From Zopfochytrium polystomum (Eukaryota; Chytridiomycota; Chytridiomycetes; Chytridiales; Chytridiaceae): 64,000 bases of DNA. This document shows positions 33,264-43,933 of this stretch, one piece after another; position 1 is the first letter of the stretch, and every line of letters starts with the position of its first letter. Under the pieces are notes generated by a model that ran no database searches, was not told where the DNA came from, and worked only from the letters and a program-made list of their open reading frames with translations. A program made the translations under genes and the position numbers. The DNA lies in contig JAIVFJ010000011.1 of NCBI GenBank assembly GCA_025765615.1, forward strand, positions 186,001 to 250,000. The letters are read 5' to 3'.

Positions 33264-35460
33264 CTACAGGGCCATCTCAATGGGTCTGTTGGACGGCAAC
33301 CTTTCCTTCTTCATGAAGAAAGACGTCACAATCATCAAGGCCGCAAACGGAATCGTCATGTAAAACACCAGCTGCAGCGCCTGCACGTAGCCATGAATCA
33401 CCGGGCCCCACTCTTCCTCGGGCAGTGCGGTGCGGATCAACTCCGCCGACTTGTACAGCGACTCTTGCGTGACGCCCGAGACGGTAAAGTGCAAGGTGGT
33501 GTTGGTGCTGACCAAGTTCTGTGTGACGTACTGCGGCAGCTTGACGTTGAAGGCGACCGAGAAGGCGGCGAGGCCCAGCACGCCGCCGATCGTCTGCGAA
33601 AAGTTGATGATGGAAGTGATCTGCGAGAGCATCTCCTCCTCGACCGAGAACTGGCCGACCATCATGAGCATCTGGATCGCGATGCCGGACCCGATCCCGC
33701 CGAGAAGGAGGAAGATGACCTGCTGCCATTGCGGGGAGGATTCGTCCAACAGGGTGCACAGCGCTCCGGCGACGACGAGGAAGACGCCGCCCGCGGGGAT
33801 GTAGGGCCACGCGTAGCCGGTCGCACTGGAGACGATGCCGGAGGCGATGACGCAGACAACCAGGCCGAGGATGAGAGGGAGGGTGCGGATACCGGCAGAG
33901 GTTGCGGAAACTGTGAGTAGTAGTGGAAAGAGTCGAAGAGAGTAAGCTTTCTTACATCCACGCACCTGAAGCGGCAAGGGAGCAAAACAAACGACAAGGA
34001 CAGCATCTCACCATTCTTTACCACCTGGAACCACTGCGGGCAGTAGAAGATGAGTCCAAAGAACGCACAGCCAAAGAAGAATGTTGTGAGGAGAGTCGCC
34101 AGGACGCGTCTGTTGGAAACAAGCTTGGGTGGGATAATAGGGTTCTTCGCCACTTTTGCTTCGACGTAGATGAAGGCGATGGCGAGAAGACCGCCAATAG
34201 GGAAGAGTGTCGCAACGGTCGCCGAGTTCCAGGGGTACTGGGTTCCGCCGCCCTCAAGCGGGACGAGGATGAAGATGACCGCCGCTACGAGCAAGCCGGT
34301 TCCAAGCCAGTCGATGCGCGCAAAAGCCGCCAGCTTGTTGTCAATTTTGACGTCTTTCTCGACGTTGAGGAACAGGATGACGGTGACGATGGCAACGGCG
34401 CCGACCGGAAGGTTGATGTAGAACACCCAGCGCCAAGACAGGTGGTCGACAAACACTCCTCCAAGCAGGGGTCCTGCAAGACAGAATCAAATCGAGTGGT
34501 CAGTTAGTCTCGGGTGTGCTGATGACGTGCTCCCGTGGGAGACAGTCAAAGACAAGAGAAAAAAAAAAAAAAAGGAAAAAAAAAGAAAAACATGGCGAAG
34601 GAGAAAATGCGGCAAAACACCTTACCCGCAACTGAGGCCAGCCCAAACGCCGCACCGATAAGGCCAGACCACTTTGCGCGATCCTCCATGGGGACCACGT
34701 CGGCGATGATGATCATGACGAGCGAGAAGATGCCGCCGCCGCCGATGCCCGCAATGGCACGCGCAATGACGAGCATCTACGAGACGCGGCGATTCGAGGG
34801 TGGAGGGCGCGCCCAGTCGGGGGAGAAAGAAGAAGAAGGGGTGTGATCACTAAAAAGGGCTTCTACTTGGCGCGGCGAACATTCGATGACTCCTTACCAC
34901 CATACTGTTCGCGGCACCACAGAGTGCGCTCCCGAGCTCAAAGATGACGATAGCGAAAAGGAAGGTTGGCTTCCGTCCGAAAATGTCCGCGACTTGGCCG
35001 TACGACGGGATGAAGGCTGTGGCCGTCAGAAAGTAGGCGGTGGCAACCCATGCGACTTGGTCCTGGGCTGAAAACTCGGTCGAAATAGCCTGCAACGCTA
35101 CAGAAACAATTGTCTACAAAGAAAAATCGGCCTTAGTTTCCGGACAGATAGCTAGGCATCCCTGAATACACTCGACAACCACCACCGGGTGAGTACCTGG
35201 TCAAGCGCAGCCAGGAAGACGGCGATGCCAAGGCCGAGGAAAAGGAGGCCAAACTGCCAGTTGGTCATTGAAGGAACAATCCGGCCCGGTTCTGGCGAAG
35301 CGTCAACGGGGACACCTGCAGGTGCTTTCGCGCTGCTGTCGGGGTATGCTGGATGGTGAACTGCTGCGCTGTCTACCGGAATGGACGCGAGAAAGTCGTC
35401 GTTCTCCATGACGGTGGTGGAGCTGAGCCGCGAGGGCGCTTGCTCTCTGTCGAGCTTCAT
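33264..35460 (-). CDS. MFS multidrug exporter, DHA2-like 14-TM family
   Basis: Five exons (35460-35197, 35113-34898, 34776-34626, 34473-34012, 33910-33264) join in frame to 579 residues. After a hydrophilic N-terminus of about 65 residues, TM1 carries [20 protein letters not shown]. The MFS motif A region reads [15 protein letters not shown]. Motif C-like and D-type text follows ([20 protein letters not shown]), characteristic of 14-TM drug:H+ antiporters (EmrB/QacA relatives, fungal DHA2). Downstream are [20 protein letters not shown] and a C-terminal [11 protein letters not shown] tail. Such proteins sit in the plasma or vacuolar membrane and export drugs or amphiphilic metabolites using the proton gradient. 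The substrate cannot be predicted. No secondary-metabolite cluster surrounds it. The 5' region holds TCTG/CT microsatellites. Confidence 0.93.
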
Positions 35461-35617
35461 GGTGACTGCAGGGAGGTGTAAGTGGGCAAGAGGGTGGGTT
35501 GTGGCGATGGAAAGGCCTTCGTGTTGGTTGAATGTTGCTTTTTTTTCGGATGATTTTTAAATATCTGTACAAAAGCCTTTTTCGCTCTCTTTTCTTTCAT
35601 CTCTCTGGAGTCAGTCA

Positions 35618-35659
<42 letters not shown>

Positions 35660-36130
35660 TTCTGTCTGTCTCTCTTTCTGTCTGTCTCTCTCTCTCTCTT
35701 TTGTCCGGCCCCTGAATGGCGATGACGAGGAGATTTCGCTGGGAAAGAACAAGAAAGAAAGAAGGAATTTTCGGGGTTTGACGGACGGACGGACGGAGGA
35801 CTGGACAGGAATGATTGGCTGGCTGGTTGGTTGGGCTGGTGCACACCCAAAAAATACAAAACAAACAAACAAAGGCCAACGCCCCACACCCCGCACTCGA
35901 TTCACACGATTCACCCGATTCACACTTCTTTTTTTGCGTGTCACGTCAATCAAGTATTTGCAGACCCGAGGGTGCCTCGGTCGTGCAGCCAAACGGATGC
36001 ATGAAACCAACCACAACACACGCAACTCTGACTGTGACACCCGCAAGCCAACGTCAGCGGCATGATTGTCGCGGCTAACTGAGCTGACAGCAAGCCAGCC
36101 AGCCCGATCGCGGGGTCCACTACGCGCGGG
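35461..36130. repeat. MFS 5' region with TCTG/CT microsatellite
   Basis: 35612-35700 contains about ten TCTG units followed by CT-rich tracts, 150-240 bp upstream of the MFS start codon on the minus strand. GACGGACGGACGGA repeats lie at 35780-35797. ACTCGATTCAC/GATTCAC repeats lie near 35894-35922. No gene is supported. Confidence 0.6.
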
Positions 36131-36759
36131 GAAGTGGCGAGGGGGGCGCTGGCGCACAACGACTCGAACAGTGGGCACTGCTGCGAGACGCTGGACGACC
36201 AGTTTACGGTGAACGAGCTTGGGCGCACGTGCGGGAGGCGGAAATGGTGCGCTTGCAGAGCGGGTGGTGATGTCGGGGTGTTGCCAGGGGCGGCGTACTT
36301 TAAACTTTTGATGTTGCCCCGCACATCAGATTGCATGGAAAGCTGCTTTTGTGAATCCCTCACGGCATTGTTGGCCGCCCTTAAGCTTTATGATAATTCA
36401 AGATTTGAAAAGCGGGTTCTGGTCCTGTGCTTGTTATGAGTGGAGTCTGAGCCACAGTAACAGAGAGATTCGCCTGACACAGTAATCATAACAACGAAGA
36501 ATCCAACGATTGACCGCCCCAGCACCTCCGACTGGTGCTCCTTGCAGCCGGTATCACGACGTGCTGTCAAAAGTTTGCAGGGAACCCTGTGGCCAGCTCT
36601 ATGTACTGGATGCCTTCTGGTGGTAGTCCTTTGACTTGAAGGATATCAGTATTGACCAGTATGGGCATTACACGAGGAATACCAATACAATAATTCGCAA
36701 AAAAAAAAAACCGACGAGAAACACTCGTTCTAGTCTACACGCCGTCTTGGGCACTTCAC
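36131..36759. other. Intergenic, no supported gene
   Basis: Only short unsupported frames. An A-run lies at 36700-36712. It may include the promoter of the small unresolved gene that follows. Confidence 0.4.
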
Positions 36760-37392
36760 ATGCTCACATTCAGGAAGGTCGAGTCCACGACAGTAGTGGC
36801 GGTACCTTCGGTGCTGCCGGCGCTGCTACTGGTGTTGGGCGCGAGAACTGGCATGCGAGCCCTGACGGCGATCAAAAGTTCCGCTTTGACACGCCTTTTG
36901 CGTGTGAGGACCCGTGAAACACACTTCTGCCAGGTTGGATGGGACTGCTTGCTTTTTACAATTCCATTTTTGAGGATGCGACAAAGGCTGCTTTTTATGC
37001 GTTTGCTGCGCGGGGGGAGTTTGGGACGCGTCCACAACTTCGAAATCGCAGAAGGCGGCAGCACCCAATCCCGCAAAGAGCAAGTTCGATTAGATGCAGA
37101 AGCGAACGAAGAGCCAAAGACGCCGAAACAAACACAGGAAGCTCCGGCCGACGACGAAGACGCCAAAAAGTTGGCGAAGGCTTTGTAAGTTCAGCAGAAG
37201 GCAGAATCACAGCAGCGCAAGCAACCGAGGCGCACAAGGCCATCAAAAGCGTTGGAACAGGAAGCCGATCGGGTATCCGGTAAGTGCTTCTTCGACAACA
37301 ACTCTCACTTTGCCGAGCAAGTCACCTACGCCGCCGCGGAGAGGTGGCTTGCGGCAGTGGAAAAAAAGGGAAAAAGGGCATTTGTGCTGTGA
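36760..37392 (+). CDS. Possible small multi-exon gene, structure unresolved
   Basis: Two canonical donors (GTAAGT after 37184 and after 37279) and an acceptor at 37320-37321 delimit plausible exons. The last exon reads TYAAAERWLA...GKRAFVL and stops at 37390-37392. The exon ending at 37184 reads an acidic, Lys-rich stretch ending DDEDAKKLAKA. Upstream text in another frame (GLLAFYNSIFEDATKAAFYA, from 36939) also looks coding. I could not find a single splicing pattern that joins all pieces, and I recognise no domain. It ends 75 bp before the PA2G4 start on the same strand. Confidence 0.35.
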
Positions 37393-37467
37393 AGGAGAGA
37401 AGGAAAAGTTTGGAGACTGCCCGCCACAAACACCACCGCAACCGCGTCAGCAACTGTAGTTCAGCTC

Positions 37468-38814
37468 ATGTCGTCCGAGAAGAGCAAAGCGCCCGCCGTG
37501 GACGTCAGCGCGACAGCAGGCGCCAGCGCAGATGCGGATGAGAACACGCTCTCCCAAGAGGTCATCGCCAAGTATCAAAGTGCTGCCGAAATCGCAAACC
37601 GTGCTTTGGCGAAGGTTGTGGAGGCAGCTGTGGAAGGAGCGCGCATCATCGACCTCTGCGAGCTAGGAGACCAAACGATCCTCCAGGGAACCAAATCTGC
37701 CTACGCGAAGAAGAAAGATATGCGCAAAGGTGGGTATGGCGTGCCCACGTGATGCGTCCACTCATGACGTACTGTCATGTTTCTTCCCTAGGCATCGCGT
37801 TTCCAACATGTGTTTCACCCGACTCCGTCATCTGCCACCTGTCGCCGACCAGTTCTGATGCGGAAGCCACCCCTGCTCTGAAGGCGTCCGACACTGTCAG
37901 GGTGGAATTGGGGGTCCACATTGACGGCTACATAGCCCAGGCTGCGCACACGTTTGTCGTCGGAGCCACTCCAGATGCTCCGGTCACTGGTCTCAAGGCT
38001 GACGTCCTTGCAGCCGCGCACTATTCTGCTGAGGCTGCACTCCGACTACTTAAACCCGGAAAATCCAACTGGGACGTAACGGACGCAATCGCGAAAGTCG
38101 CGGCGGACTTCGGCTGCACACCAGTCCAGGGTAAGCGTCTTCAAAGCACGCGAACTCATCAATGACCCGACCCAACTTAGGTATGATGACACACCAACTT
38201 CAGCGCAACGTTCTTGATGGGAACAAGCGAATTATCCTCAACCCCTCGGAGAAGCAGCGAAAGGACACAGAATCGATCACTTTCGAAGAGGGCGAAGTTT
38301 ACGCGCTGGACATCCTTATTTCTACTGGCGATGGCATTCCTCGCCCGTTGGAGACGCACCGCACCACAATTTTCAAGAAGGTCCCCCAAGCTTCCTACTC
38401 CCTGAAAGCAGCCTCGGCGCGGAATGCGTTCGGCATTATTCGAAAGGAGTTTGGAGACATGGTGAGTATTTGATTTGAGCACAAAACGCCTTCCTCACCC
38501 AAGCGTCGGCGGCCTAGGCGTTTTCACTTCGTCAATTCAAACAATTCGACCTGAGCGAGGCCAAAGCGCGCTTGGGTTTGCAAGAATGTCAGAACCATGG
38601 CCTAATTACGCCGTACCAAGTGTACTACGAAAAGGAGGACAAGGAGATTGCCCACTTAATCATGACGGTGCTGATTCTCCCGACTGGGCCTCAAAAGGTA
38701 ACTGGAGCGGCGTGGGTCCCGCAGGTTGTCAAGAGCGAGAAGTCGGTTCAGAACGAGTCGGTCAAGGAGCTCTTGCAACAACCCATCAAGATCAGTGCGA
38801 AGTCCAAAAAGTGA
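37468..38814 (+). CDS. PA2G4: Proliferation-associated protein 2G4 / EBP1 (methionine-aminopeptidase fold)
   Basis: Four exons (37468-37729, 37792-38130, 38181-38461, 38518-38814) join in frame to 392 residues, against about 394 for human PA2G4. The pita-bread fold text is clear: YQSAAEIANRALAKVVEAA, GIAFPTCVSPDSVICHLSP, DTVRVELGVHIDGYIAQAAH, VTDAIAKVAADFGC, FEEGEVYALDILISTGDG, then a C-terminal Lys-rich KISAKSKK. PA2G4 proteins keep the aminopeptidase fold but lack its metal ligands; they bind ribosomes and RNA and act in ribosome biogenesis and growth control. Here ELGVHIDGY lies where active enzymes have a DVxxxxDGYxxD metal site, so a non-catalytic role fits. In fungi, curved DNA-binding protein (Cdb4) of fission yeast is the homologue. 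Confidence 0.93.
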
Positions 38815-39707
38815 AGCTCTCCGTTGAGCCCTTCTGTGGAGGTTGAATGATCTGTCCGCCGAAAAGAGGGGAAGTGGCGATGATGACGGCCAATTGGTTC
38901 CAAATTTCGTTCAATAAGAAGAAACTGGGGGTTCGCTATTTCTCAATTTCACTCGCCACTCCCCAAAAACATGGCATGCACCAAATGGGCCGAGCATGTG
39001 GGGCACAACTGAGAGAAGAATGGCCAGGTCCGGCGGAGCAACGGAGGCGTCATGACGCTGTGGAAGGCGGCTGGTTAGGCGACTTGAATTTTTGTACAAC
39101 AGTTGCGGACACTTGACAGAAAGAGGTTTTGCTGCGAATTGGCAAAACCCCGACACCCATCGGGCGAAAGCACAATAAATACTAGCAAGTCTTCACCCTA
39201 GACACTAAGTGCGCACGTGCATGGATACATCCGTTACACGCCACTCCTGGACTTACCTCATGTAGTACTTTTTGCGTAATAACCCAGCGGCGCTACGCTC
39301 GGAATGTCGGTGTAATGCCATTTTTCAACGAAAGTGACTGCAAGTGATCCAAGACAGATTAAGAGCACCAAAACTCAAAGCCACATCGGAATAAATTCCA
39401 CTCAAGTTTATTCCAGTCCGTACCGTCCTTGTTTTCCCCAACAGCTGCCGGCGAGACTTACCCTGTCTACTGCAATGTAGACAGACTGCCTCATCTTCAA
39501 CAGCGGAAGGGCAGGTGCTCTGGCTTGATTTTGACTCTTTGATTGGGTTACTCAGATGATATTGCTGCAAACAGAAGCTGAGCCAACGTAGTGTGATATT
39601 GCTTTAATTTGAAAACTGGGGATCGGAGAGGTCCGCAGAAGTATGTCTCCCAAACTATCTTACGTTTTTGTGGCTGGCGGCGTGAAAGACGACTCATGAA
39701 AAGTTTG
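38815..39707. other. Intergenic between convergent genes
   Basis: No supported coding sequence. It holds the 3' flanks of PA2G4 (+) and the glycosyltransferase (-). Confidence 0.5.
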
Positions 39708-42700
39708 CTACGGGGCTTCCTGACCCCTTCCAACAGTCAGAACAAAATCATCCCATGTTACGCTCCCTCTGAAAGTCTCCAAGACGCCGGAGACTTCCAT
39801 GAACGCTATGAGAGCGTCTGGAGCGAGACACAGCGACAGAACCCGAGATTGCCAAACCTCTTCGACCGACCTGTCGAATTCAACTCTATGAGTCACGTCC
39901 GAAGGTCGCTCAAGCCTAGGATCGTGTCGAAACTCCCTCGAATAGGATGGAGCCGACTCATCCTCAAAAGCGCCGCCGGCGGATTCGCGCTCACGACGGC
40001 CACCCGTTGTCGTGGGCGCCAGCTTTTCGTGAAGAACGGGTGATCCGTCGTCCGTGTGGAGCAGAGGACCCTCGAGCGGGTGGCAAACCCGAGCGCCGCC
40101 CCCGGCGCGCGGGCCGAACCACACGCGGAGTTCCAGCCTCCAGCTGGGATGGCTGTCGAAGATTCGGTCGAGGCGACTGCGGACGGAGACTGTCAAAGTG
40201 CGAGGAATGTGCGAGGGAAGCTTTGAGAGAGCTCGGTTTGGTTTGATGCCGGGAACCGCCTGCGTTATTGCAGCGGTGCTCTCGGCGTTGTACATGTAAC
40301 CGACCGTGGTGATTTGAGAACGCGCCATGTGCTCCTGAGTCTTTGGGTCTTCGATGATGGCGAAGGTGTTGTTTTCTGAAATTTGGTAACCCCGCTTGCC
40401 GTACTCGAACGAAGGGTTTTCCAACAGATTTTGAGCTGTGATTTCACCAATCAACTTCTTCGCATATTATATGGCAGAAGAGAAGACCACCAACCGTATT
40501 CGTCGCTCAGGCTGAGCGTCTTCACTGTGTAGTCTTGCCCATGCTCCTCGAAATCAAACCTGTTCCCAGCGAAAACGCGAAATATATATGTGGTCTGTGG
40601 TTGGAGCCCAAAAACTACTATTTTGTTGTAAGCGTCGGTCGGGCGGCTGGGCCCTTCTGGATCGGTGGTTGGAATTTGTGGTGCTGGCTCAAATTGCTCT
40701 CCTTCTCCGTAGTTGACTGGCCCCCACGAATTGCCGTTGTCGGAGGACTGCAGAACTTTGAAAGCAAATGCAGAAGATCGCCAATATAGCGTCACTGTTC
40801 TTGCCATCACCTCAGTGACGTAGAGCTGATGGACAAGATCGGGCACTGCACAACGGCACTCAGGAAAAGTCGAACTCTACAGAACACTTACAGGTCAGAT
40901 CCATCATCGTTCTTCCAAACGAAACGAGTTTCGTAAGACCATGCTTCCGCAGGCTGAGCCGCAGAAAGTCGTAGACCCTAGCGCGCTTTTTGTCGTACTC
41001 GGTATCTCCCTTCCAGTGCGCCACTTGATTATGATGGAAGCTGACGCCGGGGCAAGTCAGCGTTCGCACACCAAGCTCACGCGCTCGAATGAAAAAGTCC
41101 TCGTGCTCTCCCAGCTTCAGCAGCTCGTCCCAGCGCAGTCGGTCTCGAAGGAGATCCGTCCTTGCGACGAAAATGTTGGGAACAAAGTCGACGTGGTGAC
41201 AGCCAGCATGCGGGGAGCCCCGGTCGCCCGGACCGAGCGACAGAACTCTAGACTCTGTGATCGTGAAGATCCCGCAAAAGTCAATGTCGAATCGCTCTTC
41301 GTCTGCGGGATTCTTGCCGGCCGCGATATCATAGTGAAGCCCGTCTTTATCTTTTGTCTCGAGCGCATGAATGAGGGCCTCAATGCTTGAATCCTTGGTG
41401 AAGATGAAGTCGTCGTCCAGAGTGAGGACGTACTTTGTACTAATTTTGTCCACCATTCTGTTCCGTCCTGCGGACAAGCCAATGTCGTACTGCAGTGGCA
41501 GGTAGTAAAATCCTCTTTTATAGCCCTCGTTTTGCGAAATGTTCGCCCGGGAACCGTCGTTTGAGGCAATGATCGATACATTAGGATACATGTCCATGAT
41601 CGACTCAACAAGAGAGAAAACCTTGGTGATTCTGTCCATGGTTTTGATCATCACGGTGACCAATTTGTTCAAATCGTAAACCGGAATTTCGGTTACTTTC
41701 GCCGGAATGTGAATCTGCCTTCCTTCATAAACCTTAGCGGTGATGGAGTCGAGACCGTCTGGCGATTCTCCCAGTTTGTACGCCAATTTGGCAAGTGCCA
41801 CATTCACTTGAGCAGGTGTGGAGCCTCGAACGATGATCATCGAGTTCCAATTGCTCTCCCTCGAATCAGTCTCGTTTCCAAACAGTTTGATGGAGCCGTA
41901 ACGACATTCTATCAAAATAGATATCTCGGCCGTGAAGTCTCCCACGACCCTGACGTTTGGAACCGCTTGAATAACCTTGCTAACACCAATGTACTTTGGG
42001 GCTTTCAAATGTTGCTCCACCATGTGGGGGCCTTGTCTCAATGGGTCCACGACCACAGAAAATCGCTTGATGACCTCATCGACTATACTTCCCTCCTCGA
42101 TCGGTATTCTTTTCGTCATGTGCCCATACAAATGCAGAGAGACAGATTTCCTCTGGAGAGAATCCACATGAGCTTCGGCATCCCCAGCTGCTGACCTGCG
42201 GAGTGTTTCTGCACTGTTGAGGTACGTGTAGGGGTAGAAAACTTCCTCGGATGCCGCGACAACCGACTGAGTCTCGCGGTAATCGAGTGCGTGATACGCC
42301 TTGGTAACTGCCATTGGTCCGACACCATTGAAGATGGCCGGGTCGTAGTCTCCGCTTTCGAAAGCGATCTCCAGCGACCGCCTGACTAATGGATGACCTG
42401 GGACACTCCCCATCACGCCCGGGGCAAGATAAATGTCTCCACCTGCGAGACACCACTTGCATGACCCTTTGGCGCCAGACGAGTCCCTTCCAATGAATGT
42501 CTTGCCTCCCACCAACGCCAAGCTGTTCAACTGGAGCGCGTCAAAGTCCGAATACACTCCACCCCAGCGATACAAGGCGCAAAAGCGGATAAAGTCTGTC
42601 AAGTGCGAGTAAAAGTACGGAGAGTCTCTCCTCCAGCGATCCATGTTCCTCATCCACTCCTCCCCTGGACATCCGGCCGAGAGCTCCAAAAGCGCTTCGT

Positions 42701-43464
42701 CAGTCGCGTTGACGACTGTCAGACGATACCCGGACCGGGTGTATTCACTGAAAGTTTGACTGGTGAGATCTGTTGCGTATATAATCACATGTGCGTCGGG
42801 ATGGTGAAAGTAGTAGCAGTCCAAAACGCGATGATTTCTCAAAGAAAATGTCGAGACTGGTGTCGTCCAGACCAGGTAAATCGTTGGAGAACCTTCAAAA
42901 AAAATTAGCGGGCATTCTTCTGGCCAACAGTTAAGCTTACTGTAGTCCATGAGCTCGGATTGGACAACAAGCTCTCTAGCTATGAAATGTTGATTTTATG
43001 TCAGGTCGAGCATCCCATTGTAGAGCACGAGTGCCTACCTCGCATCTCCGCCTCTGAAGCCGATTTGACCGGCCTTAACAAATGAACAACGTTGTCATTT
43101 TGCGCTGCAAAGAAAAACGAATCCGTCTTTTTCAGCACATCCTCAATTTTCCACGAAGGGCCTCACCCGGAAGCAGGAAAAGCCCGAGAACGTACGCCCC
43201 CAACGCTCCCATCAATCCCCAGGCGAAAACGTCCCAACATGAGGAAAACCAGGAGGACTCCTTGGGAGCGCGGTGGCTTTTGCTCCGTTGCGCTGCGGCA
43301 GAGTCTTCGCGAGGTTGGGCAGCAGCGACGTCTGCCTCGTCCAGCTTTGAATCCGTGCGGGTGGCTGGGGCTTGTGGACCCCCCCTTGCGAGGTTGAGAA
43401 CGTGGGCGCTCTGCTTGCGCTCTGTGCTGCTGCTTCTGCTGCTGCTGCTGCTGCTGCGGGCCAT
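39708..43464 (-). CDS. Type II two-domain glycosyltransferase (GT32-like plus B4GALNT-like) with FN3 and lectin-like C-terminus
   Basis: Six exons (43464-43167, 43104-43039, 42979-42941, 42892-40892, 40845-40495, 40435-39708) join in frame to 1,160 residues. A Ser/Arg-rich cytosolic tail precedes a signal anchor (about residues 72-96, FAWGLMGALGAYVLGLFLLP). Domain 1 (about 140-420) is GT32/alpha-1,4-glycosyltransferase-like, with FIRFCALYRWGGVYSDFDAL giving the sugar-nucleotide/metal-binding DFD. Domain 2 (about 550-790) resembles B4GALNT/GT12-type enzymes: VTVMIKTMDRITKVFSLVES, LSAGRNRMVDKISTKYVLTL and DDDF, then CPGVSFHHN. An FN3 domain (LYVTEVMARTVTLYW to YIFRVFAGNRFD) and a jelly-roll-like module (NLLENPSFEYG to VTWDDFVLTVG) complete the protein. 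It probably acts in the Golgi on glycans or glycolipids; two catalytic domains suggest a disaccharide-adding enzyme, which is inference. ATG 43464 has an excellent context (GGAAATGG). It shares a promoter region with the DASS gene. Confidence 0.88.
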
Positions 43465-43561
43465 TTCCGCCGCCCCCAGGTGTTTTTGCGCTGCAAGCCA
43501 GAAGACGTCGCGTCTCGGCGGGCCAGACAATCCTCGAACAGCCAGTACCTCTGCCTGTCTA

Positions 43562-43611
<50 letters not shown>

Positions 43612-43654
43612 GGTTGGTTGTTATGTTCGGGTTTTTTGTTGGGGAAGCGTGTCC

Positions 43655-43739
<85 letters not shown>

Positions 43740-43933
43740 CAGAGAGAGCAAGAGACAACCGCACCCCAACCGCAGTCCACAGCCACTTTTCCAGAGAGTG
43801 ATATTCCGCTCTGTTTCTCGGTCCAGTGGACTGTCTGTCCCCTTTCAGCCTCGTCTCGTCAGTGACCCAATACGCTGGCTCTGAACAACAGCAACGTACT
43901 AGATCTCCGCCCTCCATCGCTGGTGTAGTAGGC
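43465..43933. promoter_or_regulatory. Divergent promoter with (TCTG)n and (GA)n tracts
   Basis: 469 bp separate the two start codons. 43562-43611 is about twelve TCTG units. 43659-43738 is nearly uninterrupted GA. Both tracts are long enough to be highly polymorphic and to adopt non-B structure. A CTG/GCT triplet run at 43428-43456 lies inside exon 1 of the minus gene and encodes Ser. Confidence 0.65.

Noticed and set aside
33141..33920. Plus-strand open frame of 259 codons opposite the MFS last exon
   Set aside because: Antisense of a confirmed transporter exon; Asp/Arg-rich text typical of such shadows.
43082..43801. Plus-strand open frame through the (TCTG)n and (GA)n tracts
   Set aside because: Translates microsatellites (CLSV and ERER repeats) and runs antisense to exon 1 of the glycosyltransferase.
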